From positions 1 through 5,481 of the forward strand of contig NZ_JBAVEJ010000263.1 in assembly GCF_049587675.1 (NCBI RefSeq): a DNA stretch of 5,481 bases, written 5' to 3'. The notes under the pieces were generated by a model. That model had not been told where the DNA came from, searched no databases, and saw only the letters and a program-made list of their open reading frames with translations. Position numbers and translations under genes: made by a program. The DNA comes from Sulfuricaulis sp049587675 (GTDB lineage Bacteria; Pseudomonadota; Gammaproteobacteria; Acidiferrobacterales; Sulfurifustaceae). This document shows, one piece after another, positions 1 to 5,415 of this stretch (the first letter of the stretch is position 1; the number at the start of each line of letters is the position of its first letter).

Positions 1-369
1 GCGGTTCAGTTGCCCCTGAGGGCCGGCTTGCTTGGCCAGCGCATCATTGTCGCCGTCCCGATCGCGCTCGCGCGCCTGGATCTTTTCAATGTAGCGCGCG
101 TTGCACTGCGCTACGGCTTTCTTGAGCATCTGCAGGTGCCCGACGATCTCGTCCTGTGTTCGGACCCAGGTTTCGATGTACAGGCACTCCTTGGTATCGA
201 TCTTTGCCGGAAAGGCCTCTTTGGACAGGTGATCGGTGAAATCATGACACCAGTCAACCGGCGCCTTGTGCGTGAGCCGGAAGCAGAGGTCGATGTACGG
301 TTCCTTGCGGATTCGCGGCGGGCGCGTTTCGTCGATGCCCGTGATTCTGATATCGCTGATGCCTTCCAT
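1..369 (-). CDS. Conserved-looking hypothetical protein, 5' part (runs off left edge)
   Basis: The minus strand is open from an ATG at 369-367 to the window edge, giving 123 residues with no stop, so the C-terminus is missing. The protein begins MEGISDIRITGIDETRPPRI. A beta-strand-like start (DIRITGID, then PYIDLCFRL) is followed by a helix-like stretch (DWCHDFTDHL) and a strand containing CLYIETWVRT. After this comes a long amphipathic helix (DEIVGHLQMLKKAVAQCNAR) and a charged tail rich in R, D, E, Q and K. This regular alternation looks like a folded alpha/beta domain with a coiled or disordered tail, and it is much more protein-like than the opposite-strand reading of the same DNA. A Shine-Dalgarno GAGGAA lies 7 nt before the ATG, which supports this start. 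No signal peptide or membrane segment is seen. I do not recognise the family and assign no function. The gene is transcribed away from the pcm cluster. Confidence 0.75.
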   Translation of the reverse strand, partial: MEGISDIRITGIDETRPPRIRKEPYIDLCFRLTHKAPVDWCHDFTDHLSKEAFPAKIDTKECLYIETWVRTQDEIVGHLQMLKKAVAQCNARYIEKIQARERDRDGDNDALAKQAGPQGQLNR

Positions 370-376
370 ACTGTGG

Positions 377-382
377 TTCCTC
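377..382 (-). promoter_or_regulatory. Ribosome binding site of the left-edge minus-strand gene
   Basis: On the minus strand the sequence reads GAGGAA, followed by CCACAGT and then ATG (369-367). The match to the Shine-Dalgarno consensus and the 7-nt spacing are good, and it is the site that fixes the start of this gene. Confidence 0.6.
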
Positions 383-419
383 GATTTAGCGCGGGCTGGC
401 CCGTGGGTCGTTCAGTATC

Positions 420-425
420 ACTATA
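420..425 (-). promoter_or_regulatory. Possible -10 element (TATAGT) for the left-edge gene
   Basis: The minus strand reads TATAGT about 50 nt upstream of the ATG at 369, a 5/6 match to TATAAT. No good -35 hexamer sits at 16-18 nt: a TTGCGG lies 20 nt upstream, which is too far for a standard sigma-70 promoter. The call therefore rests on the -10 match and its position alone. Confidence 0.25.
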
Positions 426-585
426 CGCGCAAAACCGGGGCGGGACCGCAAATGGAATGACTTTTGCTGAAGTCAGTATGTAAGCGCCTATTGCACCGTG
501 AGGTTCGTCGGGGCGGCGGGCGCAAGCGTGTCACCCGGCGCGACCAGCCCACCAATCATGCTTCTACCCTGTGTATCCTGAAGGA

Positions 586-612
586 CAATAGCCGCCCAAA
601 GGGCGGCTATTG
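586..612. repeat. Perfect 12-bp inverted repeat with 3-nt loop
   Basis: The arm CAATAGCCGCCC (586-597), loop AAA and arm GGGCGGCTATTG (601-612) form a perfect 12-bp stem. It has the look of the stem of an intrinsic terminator, but neither strand has a U-tract after it: plus continues GGTCATTC, minus continues TCCTTCAGG. Both neighbouring genes are transcribed away from it, so neither would need a terminator here. A palindromic repeat element, or the stem of an unannotated transcript, fits at least as well. Confidence 0.6.
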
Positions 613-637
613 GTCATTCACTACCTGTTGCTGCCCA

Positions 638-662
638 GGGTGCAACAGAACTCGTTGCACCC
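638..662. repeat. Perfect 9-bp inverted repeat
   Basis: GGGTGCAAC (638-646) and GTTGCACCC (654-662) are exact reverse complements around the 7-nt loop AGAACTC. The left arm overlaps a second inverted repeat, CTGTTGC (625-631) with GCAACAG (642-648). Only one of the two stems can form in a given RNA molecule. Confidence 0.55.
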
Positions 663-671
663 GTTCGGCGG

Positions 672-696
672 CGCGAATGTCCGCTGGACATTCGCG
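672..696. repeat. Perfect 11-bp inverted repeat with 3-nt loop
   Basis: CGCGAATGTCC (672-682), loop GCT and GGACATTCGCG (686-696) form a perfect 11-bp stem. No T-run follows on either strand. With 586-612 and 638-662 this makes three strong hairpins within about 110 bp, which suggests a repeat cluster or a structured RNA rather than chance. Confidence 0.6.
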
Positions 697-711
697 ACAA
701 CACCGCCTCAC

Positions 712-732
712 CCCGCCTCCGCGGGCATGACA
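712..732 (-). repeat. Dispersed GC-rich repeat unit, left arm of an inverted pair
   Basis: This 21-bp segment is the exact reverse complement of 824-844. It contains CCCGC-CTCC-GCGGG followed by CATGACA. Its outer arm is degraded compared with the right copy: c711 replaces the base needed to extend the stem. The general form (GTCAT, a palindromic CCCGC...GCGGG, then ATCCAG in the intact copy) resembles the short dispersed repeats common in beta/gamma-proteobacterial intergenic DNA, such as Neisseria dRS3-type sequences. That family assignment is by eye. Confidence 0.6.
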
Positions 733-823
733 ATCAAGGAGGTTGTCATCACCGTCCCGACTAAAGCATTCGAGGGCAGGTTACAGTGTGACAAAAAATA
801 TCTGAAGGAAATTAATTAAAGCA

Positions 824-850
824 TGTCATGCCCGCGGAGGCGGGCATCCA
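824..850 (+). repeat. Dispersed GC-rich repeat unit, right arm of an inverted pair
   Basis: The unit reads TGTCATGCCCGC, GGAG, then GCGGGCATCCA. It contains the perfect hairpin ATGCCCGC (828-835) / GCGGGCAT (840-847) with a GGAG loop. Positions 824-844 are the exact reverse complement of 712-732, so the two copies face each other across 91 bp. The form GTCAT-palindrome-ATCCAGG is that of short intergenic repeats scattered in many beta/gamma-proteobacteria. Such repeats can serve as landing sites for other mobile DNA, which is general knowledge and not shown here. Confidence 0.65.
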
Positions 851-860
851 GGTTTTGCAT

Positions 861-886
861 ATCATCCCCGCGTCAGCGGGGATTCT
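861..886 (+). repeat. Second hairpin repeat unit, related in form to 824-850
   Basis: ATCCCCGC (864-871), loop GTCA and GCGGGGAT (876-883) form a perfect 8-bp stem, preceded by ATC and followed by TCTG. The layout (TCAT, palindrome, ATTCTG) matches the neighbouring unit at 824-850 with different stem bases, as if two variants of one repeat family sat in tandem. The core also resembles the type I-E CRISPR repeat, but it is solitary (see rejected items). Confidence 0.5.
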
Positions 887-1015
887 GCCGCCCCTTTCAA
901 CATTTACATTTATGTCGCAAAAATGGGGCCAGAGCACGGTTCTCGCCAATATTCAGAACAATTGTGATCTGATTCCGGTTGTGTGACGTCTGAAAGCTGG
1001 TCATACTTTTTTATT

Positions 1016-1759
1016 ATGCGCTTATGCCGAAATAGATTTGTCCTGCTCATCCTTGGTGTCTTTGTCCTGCTCATGAATTCATCTGCACAGGCACAGGACA
1101 AATACACCCAGGCACGCCAAGGCATGATTCAAGAGATTGAAGCGGATGCTCGTTCGACCAGTTTCTATATCAATAAAAAAGAACTCGACCCGAAGGTGAT
1201 GGACGCCATGGGCAAGGTGCCCCGCCATGAATTTGTACCTGGGCAAGTGCGTCATCTAGCCTATGAAAACCGTCCGCTACCCATCGGGCATGGGCAAACC
1301 ATCTCTCAGCCCTACATCGTCGCGCTAATGACAGACCTGCTGGAACCCAAGCGACAACATAAAGTGCTGGAAGTGGGCACCGGCTCGGGTTACCAGGCCG
1401 CGATTCTGGCGGAACTTGTCGCCGAGGTGTTCACCATCGAAATCATTGAACCTCTTGGCAATGAGGCCAAGGAGCGGTTGAAGCAACTGAATTATAAAAA
1501 TGTTCATGTCCGTATCGGTGATGGTTATTACGGCTGGGAAGAGCAGGGGCCCTTTGATGGCATTGTCGTGACGGCGGCAGCCAGCCACATCCCGCCACCA
1601 TTGATCCAGCAGCTCAAGCCCGGGGGGCGAATGGTGATCCCGGTGGGTAGCCGATTTATGGTCCAACAACTCGTAGTGGTGGAAAAAGATGCCAAGGGAA
1701 AACTCACAACCCGTCAAATCCTGCCGGTCAGGTTTGTACCCTTAACCGGCGCGCACTAA
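1016..1759 (+). CDS. pcm: Protein-L-isoaspartate O-methyltransferase with signal peptide
   Basis: Members of this family (EC 2.1.1.77) use S-adenosylmethionine to methylate isoaspartyl residues in damaged proteins, which starts their repair. The 247-residue product shows the family signatures: VPRHEFVP (68-75), PLPIGHGQTISQPYIVA (88-103) with the conserved Ser97, SAM motif I VLEVGTGSG (117-125), acidic post-I segment FTIEIIE, GDGYYGW (168-174), and LKPGGRMVIPVG near the C-terminus. The N-terminus is unusual: MRLCRNR, a hydrophobic core (residues 8-20), then NSSAQA before QDKY, a good Sec signal peptide cleaved after Ala26. The mature part of about 221 residues equals a normal full-length Pcm, so the signal is a true addition. 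I chose ATG 1016; an in-frame GTG at 983 would add 11 residues. Neither has a clear Shine-Dalgarno. A membrane-protein gene follows after 10 bp, probably in one operon. Family assignment is firm; export is predicted. Confidence 0.93.
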   Translation: MRLCRNRFVLLILGVFVLLMNSSAQAQDKYTQARQGMIQEIEADARSTSFYINKKELDPKVMDAMGKVPRHEFVPGQVRHLAYENRPLPIGHGQTISQPYIVALMTDLLEPKRQHKVLEVGTGSGYQAAILAELVAEVFTIEIIEPLGNEAKERLKQLNYKNVHVRIGDGYYGWEEQGPFDGIVVTAAASHIPPPLIQQLKPGGRMVIPVGSRFMVQQLVVVEKDAKGKLTTRQILPVRFVPLTGAH

Positions 1760-1769
1760 ACACGCAGAC

Positions 1770-4226
1770 ATGATGGAAAACCAGCGGCGACCCCCCAGTT
1801 ATTCCATCGCTTTACTTTCGGCCACGGCACTGGCGTATGAAATACTGTTGATGCGGTTGTTTTCCATTATCCAGTGGCACCACTTCGCCTACATGATTAT
1901 CAGCCTGGCCCTGCTCGGTTATGGCGCCAGCGGCACGTTCCTGTCACTGACCGCGCACCGGCTGTTGCCGCGTTTTCCCCTGGCCTATCTCGGCAACCTG
2001 GCCATGTTTGGCGTGTCAGCGGTTGGCTGTTATCTGATCGCCCAGCAGGTGTCGTTTAATCCCGAGGAAATATTATGGGACTTTCATCAATTGCTACGGC
2101 TGATGCTGATTTATCTGGTACTTGCTTTGCCGTTCTTTTTTGTTGCCAACGGCCTTGGTCTGGCGTTGGCCCATTATCGCGATGAAATAACCCGAGTCTA
2201 TGCCGCCGATCTGCTGGGCGCCGGTATTGGCAGCCTCGGCATTGTGCTGTTGTTGTTTCTGGTTTTTCCCGCCACCGCGTTGCAAATCCTTGGGACCCTG
2301 GGGTTTGCGGCGGCCGCCTTGGCCTCGTGGGAATTAAAATTCCGGCCGCGACGAATAACTCTTGTTCTTATCTTGCTCGCATTCATCCCTCTGATGTTAC
2401 CCGCTGGCTGGACGGTGCTGGCGATCTCACCCTACAAGGGGATGAATCAAGCCTTGCAAATCAGTGGCACCCGTATCATCGATGAGTATTCCAGCCCCTT
2501 GGGGCTGATCAGTGTGATGGAAAGTCCACAGGTACCCTTGCGCGAGGCGCCGGGATTAAGCCTCAATGCCACTAGTGAACCACCGCCCCAACTCGGTGTA
2601 TTTACCGATGCCGATGCGATGACCGTCATCACGGCGCACACGGATGAGCGAGAAAAACTCGCCTACCTGGACCAAATCACCTCGGCACTTCCTTACCATA
2701 TAAAAAACCCAGAAAAGATTCTCATCCTCGGTGTCGGCGGTGGAGCCGAAGTGTTACAAGCCAACTACCATGGGGCAGGGCACATCGATGCCGTGGAACT
2801 CAATCCGCAGGTTGTCGACCTGGTGCGAATGAAATATAGAGCCTTTGCCGGCGATCTTTATACAGCCGCCAATGTTGATGTACATATCACCGAAGCGCGA
2901 GGATTTGTCAGTGGCAGTAAAGAACGCTACGACCTGATCCAGGTAACGTTATTGGACTCCTTCGGCGCTTCTGCGGCCGGGCTCTATTCATTAAGCGAGA
3001 ACTATCTTTATACAGTCCAAGCGCTACAGGAATATCTCGCGCACCTGAGTCCCGATGGAATGCTTGCGTTCAGCAGTTGGATCAAACTGCCGCCCCGCGA
3101 CAGCTTGAAACTGTTTGCCACCGCCGTGGAGGCATTACGTCAATCGGGAATCAATGAACCGGAGAAACGACTGGTGCTGATCCGTGGCTGGCAGACCGGT
3201 ACCTTGTTGATAAAAAACAGCCCATTCAGCGAAACAGAAATCCATAGCATTAAAAAGTTCTGCGATGCACGTTCCTTTGATACGGACTATTTTCCCGGTA
3301 TCACTATTGCTGAAACCAATCGTTACAATGTCCTGGCCGAGCCTTATTTTTTTCAGGGCGCGCAGGCCTTGCTCAGTGATCACGCGGCAAGCTATTTGCA
3401 GAATTACAAATTCATCCTGCAACCAGCCAGCGACGACCAGCCTTACTTTTTCCATTTTTTCAAATGGGGCGTATTAAATGAAATTCTTGCCTTGCGCGGC
3501 GAGGGCGGTATGCCGTTGCTGGAGTGGGGCTACCTGATACTCATCGCCACATTAGTCCAGGCACTCATTGCCAGTCTGGTATTGATCCTGCTGCCGCTGT
3601 GGGTATCCCAGCGCCTGCTCAAAAATAAAACCGAGAATATCAGCCGTAGCCGGATAAGCGGCTACTTTTTTGCACTGGGACTCGCATTTTTATTTATCGA
3701 GATCGCCTTCATCCAGAAATTCATTCTGTTTCTACATCATCCTCTCTATGCCACCGCCATGGTTCTTTCCGGCTTTCTCCTTTTTGCGGGGCTCGGCAGC
3801 GCTTGGTCGCAGCGTTATGCCAATTCGCGGTCGTATAAAATCGGCGTAAATGGGGCGGTAACAGGAATTATATTGGTAGGGTTGCTTTATCTCCTGGCGC
3901 TAGGGCCATTATTTTCTCTGTTGAACTGGTTGCCGACATTCGTGAAAGTTGTCATTTCAGCCCTGCTCATTGCTCCACTGGCCTTTTGTATGGGTATGCC
4001 ATTTCCATTGGGAATGGCACGATTGGGTAAGGCCGCGCCTGCTTTTATCCCCTGGGTGTGGGGAGTGAATGGCTGTGCATCGGTCTTGAGTGCGGTGATG
4101 GCCACCATTCTTGCGATCCATTTTGGATTTACGGTGGTGGTGATATTAGCGCTGATGTTGTATGCGATGGCGACGATGGTTTTCAGTGGAAGATGGGGTG
4201 AGGAGAAAAAATTGGAGTCAGAGTGA
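1770..4226 (+). CDS. Polytopic membrane protein with central spermidine-synthase-like domain
   Basis: This 818-residue protein has seven hydrophobic helices (about 11-31, 39-59, 71-92, 107-131, 147-166, 168-186, 196-216), a soluble centre (about 217-585) and seven more (about 583-610, 630-652, 657-676, 690-712, 723-742, 760-783, 786-804). The centre carries a Rossmann nucleotide site, ILILGVGGGAEVL (317-329) with acidic Glu343 in AVELNP, and YDLIQVTLLDSFG (387-399), as in spermidine synthases and related methyltransferases. By eye, the first Asp of the aminopropyltransferase DxxD motif is Thr393; only Asp396 remains. QPASDDQPYFFHFFKW (551-566), FIEIAFIQKFILFLHHPLYA and MGMPFPLGMARLG look typical of large 'fused membrane/spermidine synthase' proteins of unknown function. 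Arg/Lys-rich loops (RLLPR, HYRDEITR, KFRPRR, QRLLKNK, QRYANSR, C-terminal tail) put the N-terminus inside and the central domain in the periplasm. It follows pcm by 10 bp with no strong Shine-Dalgarno; ATG 1773 is an alternative start. Substrate unknown. Confidence 0.85.
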   Translation: MMENQRRPPSYSIALLSATALAYEILLMRLFSIIQWHHFAYMIISLALLGYGASGTFLSLTAHRLLPRFPLAYLGNLAMFGVSAVGCYLIAQQVSFNPEEILWDFHQLLRLMLIYLVLALPFFFVANGLGLALAHYRDEITRVYAADLLGAGIGSLGIVLLLFLVFPATALQILGTLGFAAAALASWELKFRPRRITLVLILLAFIPLMLPAGWTVLAISPYKGMNQALQISGTRIIDEYSSPLGLISVMESPQVPLREAPGLSLNATSEPPPQLGVFTDADAMTVITAHTDEREKLAYLDQITSALPYHIKNPEKILILGVGGGAEVLQANYHGAGHIDAVELNPQVVDLVRMKYRAFAGDLYTAANVDVHITEARGFVSGSKERYDLIQVTLLDSFGASAAGLYSLSENYLYTVQALQEYLAHLSPDGMLAFSSWIKLPPRDSLKLFATAVEALRQSGINEPEKRLVLIRGWQTGTLLIKNSPFSETEIHSIKKFCDARSFDTDYFPGITIAETNRYNVLAEPYFFQGAQALLSDHAASYLQNYKFILQPASDDQPYFFHFFKWGVLNEILALRGEGGMPLLEWGYLILIATLVQALIASLVLILLPLWVSQRLLKNKTENISRSRISGYFFALGLAFLFIEIAFIQKFILFLHHPLYATAMVLSGFLLFAGLGSAWSQRYANSRSYKIGVNGAVTGIILVGLLYLLALGPLFSLLNWLPTFVKVVISALLIAPLAFCMGMPFPLGMARLGKAAPAFIPWVWGVNGCASVLSAVMATILAIHFGFTVVVILALMLYAMATMVFSGRWGEEKKLESE

Positions 4227-4252
4227 ATCTGCCCCTATTTCCAGGGAACATC

Positions 4253-4840
4253 ATGGATAAATTGCTGTCTTATAAGCAACAGATAGAACCCCTTCGCCGT
4301 TACAGCCATATGTCACATTATTTAACCAAAACATTCGTCCGCATCTTCACCGTCGGCGCAGCATTAACGTGCAGCATTGCGTTCGCAGCCACGGTAACTG
4401 CTGAAACAGTGGCGCCGAAGAACAGCTCACAAAGCATTGCCCCCGCAAAATCATCGCCTCCAATCGATTTGATTTTACCCGATCCCGCCATTCGCGCTAC
4501 TCATATGCCGTTTTCATGGTATCTAAACAAACAAAATGCCAATGTCGTGAATAACCAAGAGAAAGAGAACAGGGCGTCGCCCTCCACTCCGGCATTGTTT
4601 CCAGGTCAGGAGACACGTCCGACGACATCGTTGATGATTGGTTGGTTACCATCCAAAGAGGGCACGAGCACAACCGGCCTGTATCAACCCGGGCCATATC
4701 AATACGCCACGACAGGAACCCAAGGAGACTGCCAGACCATGGACAGGACAGCCAGTAACACTGAGGCAACTACTGACGGTGGCAGGAAGGGTCTGCATCT
4801 GCCCACGGGTTGGATACTGGGAATGTGCTTACACTATTAG
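4253..4840 (+). CDS. Small exported protein of unknown function
   Basis: The 195-residue frame has a Sec-type signal region: TKTFVR, then IFTVGAALTCSIAFA, with likely cleavage after AFA (residue 45 from this start). The mature part is Ser/Thr/Pro/Asn-rich (NANVVNNQEKENR, TSTTGLYQPGPYQYATT, TDGGRKG) and ends GMCLHY, with no recognisable domain or catalytic motif. Three starts are possible. GTG 4223 overlaps the upstream stop as GTGA and has GGAG 5 nt before it. ATG 4253 has AGGGA (4243-4247) at good spacing and is chosen here. ATG 4310 gives the most ordinary signal-peptide length but has no Shine-Dalgarno. Close packing suggests cotranscription with the two upstream genes, whose products are also predicted to face the periplasm. 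The low-complexity character means it could be a fast-evolving secreted protein or a decaying remnant. I do not recognise a family. Confidence 0.6.
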   Translation: MDKLLSYKQQIEPLRRYSHMSHYLTKTFVRIFTVGAALTCSIAFAATVTAETVAPKNSSQSIAPAKSSPPIDLILPDPAIRATHMPFSWYLNKQNANVVNNQEKENRASPSTPALFPGQETRPTTSLMIGWLPSKEGTSTTGLYQPGPYQYATTGTQGDCQTMDRTASNTEATTDGGRKGLHLPTGWILGMCLHY

Positions 4841-5166
4841 ATTTTTTTCATGAATAGACATCATTGGTCTGAGTGATTTAAAAAAGCCCCACGAGTTTCT
4901 ACACCCGCTTAGCAAACACCGCCCCCGGACGCTTCTGGCTGTTGGCCCTGAGGCTCACGTGGAATAATTCGGGTCCGACCACCGTTATTGCAATCCGGCC
5001 TAGTCGGGCCTTCGGAGACGATTCCGATCATCGACGGGGAGTTGGGGCTCTCGACCTGGCAGAATATTTTTTTTTGTGAATTCGACGGCCCGCGAGCTGA
5101 GCGCAAGATTATCTGTATCGTGATGGCGGATTAACAATCGGGAATGGCTCGCTTCTCTCGCGGGTC
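4841..5166. other. Gene-poor spacer with secondary structure and homopolymer runs
   Basis: No clear gene lies in this 326-bp convergent spacer. A T7 run (4842-4848) follows the stop of the exported protein, but only a 3-bp GTG/CAC stem precedes it, so it is not a convincing terminator. A plus-strand stem GGTCCGAC (4972-4979) / GTCGGGCC (5003-5010) pairs with one G-U and encloses CCG/CGG. It is followed by TCGGA/TCCGA (5012-5016/5023-5027) and a T9 run (5067-5075). On the minus strand AGCCCCAAC (5049-5041) can pair with GTGGGGCT (4892-4885) with one bulge, directly before a T6 run. A minus-strand frame (5106-4909, TTG start) of 65 residues ends in EASGGGVC; I leave it uncalled because start and ribosome site are poor. 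Confidence 0.55.
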
Positions 5167-5415
5167 CTAGCGACCGCTCTCCAGCTTGTGTTTAATTGCC
5201 GCCAACTCCTGCTCGACGCCGGCAAATTCATCATACGAATGCGTCGTCCGCGAATACCAATAGCGGCTATTGCCCGCATCGCCTTCGATCTTGTGCAGCA
5301 CGGCGTGAATCCAGCACGCGAGCGGGTCGTCTTCGTCCTGCTGCACGATCTTGTGCGCGCGTTGCCAATTACCGGCAAGCGCGGCGTCAATAGCGTCTAG
5401 CAGATCGGTCTTCAT
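5167..5415 (-). CDS. Small alpha-helical conserved hypothetical protein (HAVLHKIEGD type)
   Basis: The 82-residue product begins MKTDLLDAIDAALAGNWQRA and continues KIVQQDEDDPLACWIHAVLH, then KIEGDAGNSRYWYSR, ending in an amphipathic helix (EFAGVEQELAAIKHKLESGR). The pattern 'AL..GNWQ.AH.IVQ...DP.A.W.HAVLH..EGD..N..YWY' is one I associate with a small, widespread proteobacterial family without known function. Its helix-turn-helix spacing recalls a TPR-like pair. It is soluble, with no signal or membrane segment. The start is uncertain: ATG 5415 is the first ATG, but TTG 5433 has AAGG at 7-nt spacing and adds MHYRPR before it. An upstream frame (codons 5480 to 5412) ends in TGA overlapping this ATG as ATGA, so translational coupling to a gene beyond the right edge is possible. 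Confidence is high that the frame is coding and low on any function. Confidence 0.8.
   Translation of the reverse strand: MKTDLLDAIDAALAGNWQRAHKIVQQDEDDPLACWIHAVLHKIEGDAGNSRYWYSRTTHSYDEFAGVEQELAAIKHKLESGR

Larger units (their letters stand above)
370..1015. other. Divergent intergenic region with repeat and hairpin cluster, no convincing gene
   Basis: About 650 bp separate the minus-strand gene at the left from pcm. Open frames here (for example 464-730 on the plus strand) give Arg/Pro/Cys-rich, compositionally odd peptides, and I reject them as genes. The segment 586-883 is dense in perfect inverted repeats: 586-612, 625-648, 638-662, 672-696, 727-749, 828-847 and 864-883, each described separately or under findings. 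A short inverted repeat TGACTT/AAGTCA also lies at 458-475. The stretch 884-1015 is AT-richer and must hold the pcm promoter, but I find no pair of hexamers good enough to name. Confidence 0.7.

Noticed and set aside
10..483. 157-codon plus-strand open frame over the left-edge gene
   Set aside because: It lies opposite the minus-strand frame 369-1, which has a good ribosome site and a more protein-like sequence. The plus-strand peptide looks like an antisense shadow.
586..612. Intrinsic terminator
   Set aside because: The stem is excellent, but neither strand has a U-tract after it and both neighbouring genes are transcribed away from it.
464..730. Plus-strand open frame in the intergenic region
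   Set aside because: The peptide is rich in Arg, Pro and Cys, runs through three perfect hairpins and has no good ribosome site.
861..886. Type I-E CRISPR repeat look-alike (TCCCCGCGTCAGCGGGGAT)
   Set aside because: The core is very close to the E. coli-type repeat, but there is only one copy. The neighbouring unit at 824-850 differs in its stem and lies only 17 bp away, with no regular spacer spacing and no cas gene in the window.
962..1016. Sigma-70 promoter for pcm (TTGTGT ... CATACT)
   Set aside because: The hexamers match only 3/6 and 4/6, and transcription would begin essentially at the ATG, leaving no room for a leader.
1325..1717. 130-codon minus-strand open frame inside pcm
   Set aside because: It is an antisense shadow of a firmly identified gene; the peptide is His-rich with no recognisable pattern.
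4842..4848. Terminator after the exported-protein gene
   Set aside because: A T7 run is present, but the only stem before it is 3 bp (GTG/CAC), too weak to call.
5078..5100. tmRNA-like string GAATTCGACGGCC
   Set aside because: It resembles the tmRNA 5' region (GGATTCGACGG), but there is no acceptor-stem GGGG at the right distance, no tag frame and no matching 3' end.
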